Assembly: GCA_020284085.1 (NCBI GenBank)
Contig: JACEVL010000808.1
Span: forward strand, 108,501 to 172,500
Direction of reading: 5' to 3'
DNA length: 64,000 nucleotides
Origin: Aporrectodea caliginosa
Lineage: Eukaryota > Annelida > Clitellata > Crassiclitellata > Lumbricidae
In this document: positions 34,601 to 61,186 of the stretch, piece after piece
Numbering within the stretch: position 1 is the first letter of the stretch
Layout of the letters: each line of letters opens with the position of its first letter
Notes under the pieces: generated by a model
Told to the model about the DNA's origin: nothing
What the model saw: the letters and a program-made list of their open reading frames with translations, nothing else
Database searches by the model: none
Translations under genes and position numbers: made by a program

Positions 34601-37600
34601 CACGGCCTGGTACCTGGTTCCCGCTCAGATCTGGTAGTTGGCGCGCCCGCCAAACTGGATGATGCTGCTCTGCCCCGTAGAAGTGCCAGACTAATGTCTA
34701 AAGCGCCAAAGTCCTACACATTACCCGCCATATCTAAGACAAGAAATGTAGTGGTAAAACCCAGGTCTGTGTCAGATTCGAATCTTGTCAGCTCAAGACC
34801 GGATGTCCCTCAACAGCAGCGCTACTGCACCTCACCAGGAGGGCAGGACGCGACAGTACAATTAGAATAAAGTCGTTTTCATTAATACAGGCAGTCCAAA
34901 CTTGTTAACGTTCATTTTGTCTGGTCGTGTTCATCTTGTGTACTTACTGTCAGTTTCTTCGGCCACGTTGAAATCCAATGTGGCCGAAGGCACTGTGGTA
35001 GGCTACAATGCCTATAGGAAGAAAAAAACGGATTAGCTTTCAGTTCCTTCTCATTCGTTAGTGCGACTCCTGGGTATTTTTTATGTCTTAAAATTGTAAA
35101 AATAGTATTATGTCTGTAAATGACTGGAATAGACAATGAAGACAAATTATTCGCTACTGCCGCAGACGAAGAAACGGATTAGTTTCATTTTCGATCGATG
35201 TTTTTCTTTTCGAACAGATTTTGTCTGGCGTTGGAGCCGACTTTGATGCTCTCGATGACCATAAGAACTCGGCCTTACACTTCGCTGCCAAAGGACGACA
35301 CGCAATGTGCTGCAAATTTCTTGCTCAAAGAGGTAAGTTCTGAATAATATTACCACAGTAAGGCACTTTATTAGACATTTCTTCTATAGGAGCTATTTAA
35401 TCGTAATCGTAAACTCGAGATTTCTACAGCGCCCACAAAAGCGAAGTCGCGGGAACCAGCTTATTCACAGGCGCTTAACCAAAACAGAATCGACAGGCAA
35501 GGGGTCAAAATCCAGAGAGTCAGGCAGGCAGACAGTCAGACGGCTAAGGTGTATGATGCTTAGAGTTGAAATGGCGAGGGAGGTGAGGGGAAGAGAAGGA
35601 ATCGGGATAGGATTTGTGAAAAAGCAGTGTTTTCAGTTTTGAGTGGAAGACATGTGGAGAGATAGAAATGTGGGTCAAGGGTTTGAAGATCCTTTCGACT
35701 GAAGCGACTTCTTCCAATCTATAGATATTTTCTCTGACTCGCATTCTATAGGATCTTACTGTCCTTGTCGCTTAATAAGTAGTTGCGTTGTAGTTCAAAG
35801 GCTCTTAGCGTTACTAGCACCGCTAAGAGCCCTACAATTGAAATGACACGTGTAAGACAAGAAGAATAAAGCGCGAATACTTTTCAATCTGCTTATCTCT
35901 GCTTATCTCTCCGAACATTTGGGTTTGAAAGTATTCGCACTCAAAATTTTGCTGTCTGACTTTTCATTATTTGAAGACTGTAATCGGAAATTGAAGAACA
36001 ACTGAGGATATAGGTCTACAGTGTATTTAGGACATCGTTGGTTGATCTTGTAAAACTGGTGCAAATGCTACTTGTGGTTGACAGATTCTGCATAAAGCGA
36101 ATCACTATGAGCGATGTTAAAATATCCTCGTGTGTGTATGCCATCTCCTTGACATTTCTCCTTAACCTAAGTAACAATGCTAAGATCCCTTTCTAGCCCA
36201 CTAACGACGTTGTCAGTCATGTTGCTGTTTTACTGTTCATTCTTTGAAGGTTGTAATCCAAAAGTGAAGAACGACCAAGGATACACAGCGCGAATGTTGG
36301 CCAAGGAAGAGGGTTCTAAGTCGACCATCAAGGAATGTCGTCGCGCGGAGAAGACGTTCGGTAAGCCGAGCAAGAACGCTCCCTGGGCGATCCGTCTGTA
36401 CGACTTCTGTTGTCAGAAGGCTGATCAGTTGCTGGAGAACTACGAGGCCCTGGACGGAGATCAGATCGGAAGAATCTACCGAGAGGACTTCATTGAGGTC
36501 CTGAGGGAAGCGGAAGTGCCTCTGCCTGCGAAACAGGAAGACATTGAGAAACTAATGACCGCTCATGAGAAGGAGAAGGACATCGACTATGAGCTGTTTC
36601 TGTCAGGAAAGAAGTACGTTGACAAAGCATACAGGATGAGTGCTTTCGACAAGAAAAAGAAGAAGAAGAAGAAGAAAAAGAGTCGGCAGAAGAGAGCAAA
36701 GAAGGGAAAGACGAAACTCCCTTTTCCCATCTGCGTTCAACTGGAAGGCGACCGCAGGGAAGACGGAGGACCGCCAGGGGCGTTCGTCCCACGACACGTA
36801 CCCCTCACTGATCCAAAACGATTCGACGAAACACGCTTACCAAAACACGTCCTACAGGACGATTCCAAATGGTACTACCATCCACCGGAACAGACTTACA
36901 TGAACTTAAATGACGCAATTCGGCATCTGGATGTGGATACGCTCCAGCTGTCTTTGCACAAAAGCAAAGAAATTGTTCACTGGAGAGACAAATATTTCAA
37001 GACGCCGCTAATGATAGCTGCACAAGAGGGCAACCTCAGCCTTGTGACTTATCTCATCGAGAATGGGTAAGTAGAAGTAGGCAAAGTACCTGTCACTGTC
37101 ACTTAACGTAAAGTGTATAAATGACTAAAGGACAACCTTAGCTTAGTGACTTACCTCGTCATCACCGAGTAAGAAGGCAGTATTGGCATTGCTACTTAGG
37201 TTATTGAGAAAAGGTATGCAGATATAGAGTAATACACGAGCATTTTGACTTCGCTGATATTGGATCCATGCAAAGACTATCAACCATAAGCAGCTGGTGC
37301 AGAACACAGAGAACATGCTATTTAATTCGTAATGTTCCCAAGCAAAATTAAAATTTGCAATGATCATTTTTACTTAAAGCAACAATTTTAGAGAATGACT
37401 ATTTGCGCCTGAATTGTTTTTCTCTGAGCATGAAAAGTTTACCACGAACTAATATAAACTTTTTAGGTTAAAAAAATGCCGTAACTTTATATAAAAAGAA
37501 GTTTCTCGGCCATTCCAACGAGCAGCCATTATCATATTACTTTGATTATGTAGAACGCGAATTGTCGAGAGATTTCGCAGTATCTATATATGTATATATT

Positions 37601-38731
37601 GTATTGTATTGTATCTATCAATTTATATCAATATAATATATATCTATTTGTCTTAGATATTGTGAGAGACATTATTAGGATTTGTTGTGTATTTGGTTCA
37701 GCGCCGATGTCAACGCAACTGACAATTTCAAATGGACCGCACTGCACTTCGCCTGTCGCAAAGGTCATCTTGGGGTCATCGAGCACCTGCTACGCAATGG
37801 CGCCAAAGTGAACGCCATCACAATGAACGGTGGCTCTCCGATCATGAGAGCCATCGAAAGCGGAAGACCAGATGTCGTCCAGCTGTTGATCGACCACGGT
37901 GCCGACCTTAGAGTTGAAACGCGCAAAGGTTAGAAACAACTTCACCATCGACTCTTATTTGGTTAGCCTGGAAAACAAATTGTACATTAGGGCCTATTAT
38001 TATCTTACATAGCTTAACTTCAGAATAGTAGCCAGGCATCGTTCTCTAAAAGATAACGTTTACAATAACCGAAGATTAAAATCTACTTGAGCTAAAAGGA
38101 AGAACAATGAACAGCTTATTAAAAGTAAAAACGAACAACAATAACTGCAAGAGGATGCCAAGCAACAGAAGTCCATAAATAACAATAGGAAACGTACCAA
38201 TAGAAGTCGTCGTCAATCTGTCACGCGACAATTCTGGACCCAAACTCGAGGCATATCAAAAACTTGATTTCCATTGCAATTATGCAAGTAAAAACTGAAT
38301 AAAAACATATACGGGCTCATCCAAACACATGTTCTGTCAGCAGTCCCCGATCGGGATCCCTCAGACGGCAGGTTTCACACGTTTAGGGTTAGTCTGAGGG
38401 TTAGTAGGCTACGTGTCGCCAATGGACGAAAAGTCCAAGGCGAGTCTGCCTGGCGACCTATTTTTTGCATTCTGTATTGAAAGGCCGCTTAACGGCCTTC
38501 TATATAGTCGGCTCTGTTCGAAATTTGAGGTCCGCCTGGCAAACCGCTAGCATCAGCGATAACGAAAACTATTTTGTTGTAGGCAAGAGTCCACTTGATT
38601 TGGCCGCTGCCTACGGTGATCCAAGGGTGTATGACATCATGAAGGCCAAGTGGGCCACTCTACCCCCCTCTGCACCTAAAGCATCCAACCAAAAGAAAGG
38701 TGGAGGAACGCAACAAGTGCCGAAATCTTAG
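25312..38731 (+). CDS. ANKEF1: Ankyrin repeat and EF-hand domain protein 1 (ANKEF1), seven exons
   Basis: Exons: 25312-25660, 26734-26933, 27329-27490, 35218-35332, 36250-37066, 37702-37928, 38583-38731. Phases agree at every junction and give 672 residues plus TAG. The product matches vertebrate ANKEF1 along its length: N-terminus RLECLQILKLLQCIRERDW, ankyrin repeats (residues ~40-320), an EF-hand-like stretch (ALDGDQIGRIYREDFIEVL), a lysine run and KLPFPICVQLEGDRREDGGP, and C-terminal ankyrin repeats (KYFKTPLMIAAQEGN, TALHFACRKGHLGVIEHLL). ANKEF1 is a little-studied ankyrin protein expressed in testis and ciliated tissue. The human protein is about 100 residues longer at the C-terminus, so a further exon may be missing (possible donor GTGGAG at 38700). 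Intron 1 begins with GC instead of GT. Intron 3 contains the Gypsy element. Confidence 0.92.
25667..25866 (+). repeat. 12-bp minisatellite TTTATATGTCTG in ANKEF1 intron 1
   Basis: About sixteen units with few substitutions, starting six bases after the exon 1 splice site. Because the unit is 12 bp the upstream reading frame stays open through the whole array (FICL/YMSV periodicity). Confidence 0.95.
26734..26933 (+). CDS. ANKEF1: ANKEF1 exon 2
   Basis: Acceptor ATGGATTGTAG; reads VLFYCMVPTEKHEKCADLAI, SYGADVNSRNKKGTPLL.. and ends NNEDE in phase 0 at donor GTTAGT. Human counterpart begins VLFYCILPTKRH. Confidence 0.9.
27329..27490 (+). CDS. ANKEF1: ANKEF1 exon 3
   Basis: Acceptor GTTGTTCTTAG; 54 codons, KTKRTALMAAASAGSVSLVK .. 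EAAKGGHIAVLQ, one ankyrin repeat and part of the next; donor GTCGGT. Confidence 0.88.
28590..28634 (+). mobile_element. LINE tail in which the Gypsy element inserted
   Basis: GAGCCCTTGGAGGTTTTTAA then GCGTCGCTATATAAATGATG is a LINE 3' tail of the type found elsewhere in the window (41245-41275). The Gypsy LTR begins directly after GTAC (28631-28634), the target duplication repeated at 34856-34859. Confidence 0.6.
28635..29733 (+). repeat. 5' LTR of the Gypsy element
   Basis: TG...CA borders. It contains a TATA box (TATATAAA, 28816-28823) placed to start transcription around 28845, and its last 480 bp encode the first 160 residues of Gag. Confidence 0.95.
28816..28823 (+). promoter_or_regulatory. 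LTR TATA box
   Basis: TATATAAA in the U3 part of the 5' LTR; the identical copy in the 3' LTR is at 33938-33945 and could drive transcription into ANKEF1 intron 3 and exon 4. Confidence 0.6.
29254..33483 (+). CDS. Gypsy Gag-protease-integrase-remnant fusion polyprotein, 1409 aa
   Basis: Single uninterrupted frame. Residues 1-160 lie in the LTR. An Asp/Asn/His-rich stretch follows at ~240-265, then a Ser/Pro/Arg-rich region. The retrotransposon Gag capsid domain (WLKLGTYNGRTAVEAFIRKF..) is at ~585-745, the zinc knuckle C852-C855-H860-C865, and a retropepsin with D912-T913-G914 and the flap-distal ILGLAWL. After about residue 1150 the expected reverse transcriptase is missing. Sequence resumes near residue 1190 in the late integrase core (LPHILAAYRASESESTGFSP) and the GPY/F module (WYTGPYHV, ~1317). 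The fusion keeps the frame. The product could assemble particles and process itself but could not copy or integrate without help from an intact relative. Confidence 0.9.
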   Translation: MSDSIDLERKVTELCSLFQQMIERQTDQASKLNLVVDYLQSERQLNANEILAVEGSNPAGLFPLAKPSEEGADDIHGLVPGSRSDLVVGAPAKLDDAALPRRSARLMSKAPKSYTLPAISKTRNVVVKPRSVSDSNLVSSRPDVPQQQRYCTSPGGQDATRGTRSGVRFPVHEPENSDTDRWEDYEYFFDSNKDATKRLELHNVMDLGEKELESLCDFEDDLLVKLDNQRIDLKHHNDNDNDDDDDNHNDEDDDDDNHNEDDVLNRSIRSISAIERSLNNSPHMLEQSRKYLDFLVDRPESNDKYLVSDAQRDQDLMREGQPILFSSTSGSSLRSTRYGSFDPGAHPSHINPHSSSVSDLRVTNSSSRCLSTFSAPFVSAPTYVMSSWSTGGQRRPRPIPSTINYFRSPVSAAAAHHHNPVGPVEPDIWQRAPPAQPLSTNRQERDTGTSRQPKQIRILTTRASSEKSSRPKQSRQLPAIPRATMTSGYDALRTERQRNETTPERHMNNTVVRDVNEKLGQKPVRVSSAAQPPTLVNNLALVVDNGSGDERNDPPREPEVEEKKTPGKSTSFSAEVTGVRANRQWLKLGTYNGRTAVEAFIRKFEVCARNNAWTDDEKLNQLMVALTEPANQLLWEFDSATVASWDDLVKRLRSRYGGSDQTALYQTQLSTRRQRDGEELGVLVQDVRRLMILAFPGPTTIHSETIAIRSFIDAIRDKDLAMKVREREPDSLDKAYNLAMKFEGYQKADRSGVDSSDRRYARAKAVRETETSLDDVRKLIHDELEPHRRSVEKLEKMWDSWLTQPRADTIPSAPPLQETKFQWRASAGRNRNGNTSNHRQTRAGGGQTLRRCFNCGHPGHLARGCPDRQQTEATVAFGTDQPADARLNHIPGSSNAYLAVRVGGKNTFALIDTGCELALVPASLVKMADVTKSTQMLRAANGTAIRVLGETSLRCETDNFAFTVNCLVTEQISELILGLAWLEQQQAQWNFGQGCISIHGHSLPIVSRPETTSCRKIIVAKDVMIPAMSELDIETFAVLPRLNAPYGQWATQPKLLDSGVLVAGTLLQESATGLMVRMLNPTGSDVRIKKGVSCPTEEVIVLTDEHENSPPTASALRADAVQELTEKEAEEVLSPLWQNIATDLSPETNRELRDPCLRQPIDPLQANPLEPSSHDAEVQAYRPLRALIGKVSSQPLRLRDVHLPHILAAYRASESESTGFSPNRLFLGRELCMPADLILGDSLVTPELLSSDDYVSAQLLRMQTDFTVAREFMQRQATTRANRYDLKVKPRVFAPGDLVYYFYPRRRSGLKDKWSRWYTGPYHVMEQLSPVLYKIQKNPRSQPKIVYVDKLKKVVGGEENSERPIPAPSGFEPADLPFDLESVDSSFQLGNRPKRRIVKPARFRQVVLV
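33757..34855 (+). repeat. 3' LTR of the Gypsy element
   Basis: Same length as, and without visible difference from, the 5' LTR; followed by the target duplication GTAC. Confidence 0.95.
34376..34870 (+). CDS. Truncated Gag N-terminus encoded by the 3' LTR
   Basis: Because the Gag start codon lies in the LTR, the 3' copy also has a TATA box, leader and ATG. It encodes the same 160 residues, then four residues from flanking DNA (VQLE) and a stop. If transcribed it would give a 164-residue Gag fragment lacking capsid and zinc knuckle. Whether it is expressed is unknown. Confidence 0.5.
   Translation: MSDSIDLERKVTELCSLFQQMIERQTDQASKLNLVVDYLQSERQLNANEILAVEGSNPAGLFPLAKPSEEGADDIHGLVPGSRSDLVVGAPAKLDDAALPRRSARLMSKAPKSYTLPAISKTRNVVVKPRSVSDSNLVSSRPDVPQQQRYCTSPGGQDATVQLE
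35218..35332 (+). CDS. ANKEF1: ANKEF1 exon 4
   Basis: Acceptor CTTTTCGAACAG; ILSGVGADFDALDDHKNSAL then HFAAKGRHAMCCKFLAQR, a typical ankyrin repeat; donor GTAAGT. It lies 362 bp beyond the Gypsy element. Confidence 0.9.
35405..35750 (-). mobile_element. LINE 3' fragment in ANKEF1 intron 4
   Basis: The minus-strand frame ..HVFHSKLKTLLFHKSYPDSF is near-identical at DNA level to the plus-strand copy at 51270-51775, and ends with the same tail (GCGCCTGTGAATAAGCTGGT..CTCGAGTTTACGATTACGAT). Confidence 0.75.
36250..37066 (+). CDS. ANKEF1: ANKEF1 exon 5 (EF-hand region)
   Basis: Large 817-bp exon. It carries the end of the first ankyrin block (GCNPKVKNDQGYTARMLAKE), the EF-hand-like segment (DGDQIGRIYREDF), a KKKKKKKKKKSRQKRAKKGK basic run and the conserved DDSKWYYHPPEQ region, and starts the second ankyrin block. 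Donor GTAAGT. Confidence 0.93.
37702..37928 (+). CDS. ANKEF1: ANKEF1 exon 6
   Basis: Acceptor TTTGGTTCAG; GADVNATDNFKWTALHFACR, two ankyrin repeats; ends ..ETRK plus one base at donor GTTAGA. Confidence 0.92.
38583..38731 (+). CDS. ANKEF1: ANKEF1 exon 7 (terminal)
   Basis: Acceptor TATTTTGTTGTAG; GKSPLDLAAAYGDPRVYDIM.. ends GGGTQQVPKS and TAG. An ATTAAA at 38900-38905 might serve as poly(A) signal. The human protein continues, so an alternative downstream exon is possible. Confidence 0.85.
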
Positions 38732-40505
38732 CCATGACCAGGATAAAAATCGCGAATTCCATTACAATAGCAGTCAGATAAAGGTGACTTCATGGACAGT
38801 GGTTGCAATATTAGGCTACTGCAGAAAAAAAGCAGAAATTAATCACAATGTAGATAAACAAAAGAACGCGTCGATTCTTTCTTTTACATATCGTTACTCA
38901 TTAAACATTTCAAGTTATGCTTTCTTCTGCCTTCTCTTGCGCAGTCGGGAACCGTTGTAGCTTAGTACTGCACTGGCAGTAACTTCATCCTCCTTCCAGC
39001 TGGACTTTGCACAGCTGACACGCACTAGGGTCTTCGGAGTTTTGTGGATTCAACACACACAGCCGGTATCTAGAGAATATTGAAATTGTATGACCTTAAT
39101 ATGACAAATGGAAGAAGTGTAAATTTTACAAAGATGTTGATAGCCCGCCTCCATGTGTTTGATCATCCAACTGTTACTGATCCTACATATGGCCTAGCCT
39201 ATCATTCATAATCATCATCAGCGTCTTCATCTTCAGCATCCTCATCAGCAGCTGCGTCTCCATCGCTGTCCGAACACCCCAGTTGTTCGCCTTTCTCCTC
39301 ATCTTTCCTGCCGCGCGTCTCCAGAATCCAGAAACAAACGAAAATGAAAACATCCGACCAAGAGAAGAAACAAATCGTCATCAAATTAAATAGGTGTCAT
39401 GTTACTTACTTATTTTATATAGCAGCTGCTTATTGCAACTCTGAAGTAACGTCAAGCAAAATGGAGATAGGCTACCTGTCATTCCGATGCACCGCCTTAG
39501 AATGAGATCGAATATCTTACACCTTCGTATTAAGAAAAGCAGAAGCAGCAATGATTTCGAAAAGGTCGGAGCTCAGTCACATCCGTAGGCTATATGTTAC
39601 TCCTGCCTCTGTACCCATGGGCGAATGTAAAAATCTGCCGCTCTTAGGCAAAGTCATTTTACCCCGCCCTAATATTTCTATTTCTTTAACTGGTCCAATA
39701 ATAATTACATTATTTAATGTTATTTCACTCAGTTTTTAAATTAGTGTTAGGCCTACATTTTTTTTAAATTTTAAGTTTAGCCGCCCTCTGTAGCCCCAAC
39801 CTGTACCTCGTTTAGTCCCATGGTAAATCCGTCACTGGTACTACTTTGACTGAAATTTACATTGGCTCCCTATTCAACAAAGGATTTGTTTCGCAATTGT
39901 GGCCCACGGTTTACGAAACATTGAATTCTGTCATGCCACAGTATTTAAAATCAATCTTGATTCCTCAGACTTATCAATATTCAACGAGGTTATCTATCTT
40001 TCTCTGGTCATACCTAGGACTAGAACCAATCCTGGTGAACGAGATCTTTCTGTTGCTTTTGGAACACTCTTCCTGTATTTCTTCGTTCCGCTGATTTGCT
40101 TATGCCATTTCATTATCGGCTTAAGACTTATTTTTTCCGAAATACTTATCCACCATAGGCTGCAGTTACGGCCTTAGCAGTATGCAACCTTGCGACCGCG
40201 TAGGGCATTCAAATTGGAGGGGGAAATTGATGATGCTGTCTATTATATAACAAGTTGGATCATTCATTATATGGCATCTTTAATCGCATCTTCGTGACAT
40301 TGTTTATTGACAGAATATTTATTACCGCTTGCAATAATTGGTAGTTTATAGAAAGTTTTCTCTGAACAGTTTCAATCAGGTCTATACAAGTAACTTTTAA
40401 TGTAGTTGAGAATTGCTGATCTCAGATAGAATTCTATGACTTAAAGCTTTACTATAACGATTGAAAAGTTGGTCCAGTGCCAGAGGACGTCATCGGGAGT
40501 CATCG
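38732..40505. other. Intergenic space between convergent ANKEF1 and DAAM
   Basis: No firm gene. A minus-strand acidic frame at 39202-39340 (..KDEEKGEQLGCSDSDGDAAA.., ends DDDYE) might be an alternative 3' exon or chance. A hAT-like terminus (CAGTGACGGATTTACCATGG on the minus strand) lies at 39815-39840. Confidence 0.35.
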
Positions 40506-40506
40506 A

Positions 40507-40625
<119 letters not shown>

Positions 40626-40773
40626 GGACAGAGGGCTGAATGTTTAAACCGCTCTGCCGTCTGCTCTCATGTAGACGTTTCTGTAGCTAGATGTGTTAAT
40701 AAAATGACGGAAAAAAAATACCCAGCATTGCCTGACATCGATGGTTTTCTTTTGATCGATCAAAAGCTGCTCA

Positions 40774-40779
40774 TTTATT
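40774..40779 (-). terminator. Candidate DAAM poly(A) signal
   Basis: AATAAA on the minus strand, 105 bp after the DAAM stop codon. Confidence 0.4.
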
Positions 40780-40883
40780 ATACTAAAAGTTTGAAAGACT
40801 TTATCGATTGCAAAATATTATGTGAAGCGGTAGAGTGCCATCGCCTTGATCATGACTACAACGTAGCTATGAAGCAGACATTG

Positions 40884-59380
<18,497 letters not shown>

Positions 59381-59449
59381 TTCTCATTCATTACATGCAG
59401 ATACTAGATCAAGCCATTTTTGTAACTGAAAATTTTGGTCTATGTTCAT

Positions 59450-59720
59450 CATAGCAAACGTGGGCGGCATCGCCGCCTCTGATACCACAAGATAGTGGAT
59501 ATCAGAGCCAGTCCTAAGCCTGGAACTCTCTTTAAGGGAGAAGTGCGAAGGTCGAACGGATGGGTGCAGATACTCCGTTCGTAAAGAAAAAATACGTATG
59601 AAATCCAATGCAAGCATTGGACTCCATAACGGGCCTCGGCCCATGGATCTGATGCAAGCGTTGGACACCTACGGGCCTTCGGCCCATGGATCCTGATGAT
59701 GATGATGATGATGTTCATCA
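59450..59720. mobile_element. Retroposon tail with ~45-bp tandem duplicate and (GAT)n
   Basis: Two units built on GGGCCT(C/T)CGGCCCATGG.. ATCTGATGCAAGC, followed by GATGATGATGATGATG; the form is typical of a LINE 3' end. It lies just upstream of DAAM exon 1. Confidence 0.5.
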
Positions 59721-59859
59721 TGCCCACACCCAATTCATTTTGCTATAGTTAAAACTCCAAAATTTGAACATTAATCATTTATCCTAAAGTCATTGCAATG
59801 CTGCGGAAACTTTAATGACCCGGCAAATCGTAAACAAGACGACTAAATCGTATCGTCTC

Positions 59860-61010
59860 GTATTTAAGCATTTGTAAAGCGCCTCTCGTAGGGTGAACCG
59901 TTCAGAAGCGCTCCCAGTGTGCTAATCCCCGCGAAAAGAAACAGGTTTTGAGGAAAGCGAAGGAAGAAGAGAGACTGCCAGATAGAATTTTATAGCGAAC
60001 AGAAGGAGACAGAGCATTCCAAAGAGAGGGACCAATTGAAGCAAAGAAACGAGACTGAGCCATAGCAGTTCTAGTACGGGGAACCAATAGGTCAAGTCTA
60101 TTGCAGGAACGAAGTGGACGGTGGGAGGAAGCTGAATGAGGCCGAAGTACTACGCCAACCAGATATTTCGGGGCAAGACCCCTCTGAGCCTTGAAGATCA
60201 GAGTGAGGATTTTAAATTGTATGCGAGCATGCAGAGGGAGCCAATGAAGTTCGTCAAACATAAAGGTAGAGATATGAGAGTGCCGGGGAAGGTGGGCTTT
60301 CAGTCTATAGCAGCTGTGTTGAAGACCCACTGAAGAGGAGAGAGACGAACCTTAGGAAGACCAACAAGAAGGGAATTGCAGTAGTCAATCCGAGAAAATA
60401 CAAAAGCATAAACTAAAGTTGTGAGGATGGAGGAGGAGACAGAACGACGAATGACCCTGAGACGTCTTAAGTGAAAATACGAGGAGCGTGTGAGATTGGA
60501 GATGTGCTCGTTAAAGGTAAGTGAACTATCAAGGATAACACCCAGATCACGTACACTTGACGAGAAAAAGAAGAGTGGGAACTTTTCAGAGAGGAGAGCA
60601 AAATCAAGTTTATGGAGCTGCTGAGGGGTACCAAACCAGATGAATTGAGTTTTAGAAGCATTAAGGGAGAGGCGATTTGATGACATCCAAGAGTGGAGAT
60701 GATTATAGAGAGATTGAATACTCCCGACCAAAAGCAACTGCGATGATGAAGGACCATGGACAAATGCTTGCACATCATCAGCGAAGAGATGACAAGCAGC
60801 ACCACAGATGGGAAAAAGAGAGGAGATGTCAGCCGTACAATTATAGAATAAATAAGAATAAATAAGAGAGGACCGAGAACGGAACCTTGATTTACAGCCA
60901 GTTATGTAAATCAAGGCTGAAAATTTCTGGTGGTTCGAGTGCAAGTATGCAAATTCATGTCTAGTCCAAGTATCAGACAACTGAAACTCAAGGACGTCGA
61001 TCATCTTTGT
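59860..61010 (-). mobile_element. 5'-truncated LINE with reverse-transcriptase active site
   Basis: Minus strand: CHLFADDVQAFVHG (variant of the Y-A-D-D box), then NRLSLNASKTQFIWFGTPQQ, VRDLGVILDSSLTFNEHISN, SRIDYCNSLLVGLP, a frameshift near 60310, FDELHWLPLHARIQFKILTL, FASIGPSLWNALSPSVR. Order and motifs are those of CR1/jockey-clade ORF2. Upstream RT motifs are already frame-broken (..SRSSLIYSYLF). Tail ends GGCGCTTTACAAATGC near 59870. The best preserved of the LINE copies in the window, but inactive. Confidence 0.88.
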
Positions 61011-61186
61011 AATTCTGACGAAGCCTAGATCCTAGCAAAGTCAGCACAAGCTGAGGCTATGGTATCAGCGCAACAGTTACTGTAGTAAGTTCTGGCTCTG
61101 CCCCAGTGAGTGTTAGTTAAGACAACTGCTTTCTAACATCTAAAGATCTTGAGGCAACCTTGCTAGAATGACTGCGTTTGATAAAT

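Larger units (their letters stand above)
28635..34855 (+). mobile_element. Ty3/Gypsy LTR retrotransposon, internally deleted, recent insertion
   Basis: Two 1,099-bp direct repeats (28635-29733, 33757-34855) begin TGTTGCG and end GCGACA. They are offset by a constant 5,122 bp, with no difference found on reading. The 4-bp duplication GTAC flanks the 6,221-bp unit. A polypurine tract GAGGAGGG abuts the 3' LTR (33749-33756); a primer-binding-like site begins 2 nt after the 5' LTR (TGGTACCAGAAGTGG, 29736). The internal ORF has Gag, CCHC knuckle, protease and the C-terminal third of integrase. Reverse transcriptase, RNase H and the integrase N-terminus and core start are absent. It lies in ANKEF1 intron 3, same strand. 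Confidence 0.95.

Noticed and set aside
33757..34855. Second Gypsy element after the first
   Set aside because: It is the 3' LTR: same length, constant offset, same borders, with the TSD completing the single element.
28635..34855. Endogenous retrovirus with envelope
   Set aside because: No env-like ORF between the integrase remnant (ends 33483) and the 3' LTR (33757).
36490..36903. Three ORFs of 64-100 codons on either strand
   Set aside because: Shadows of ANKEF1 exon 5 in other frames.
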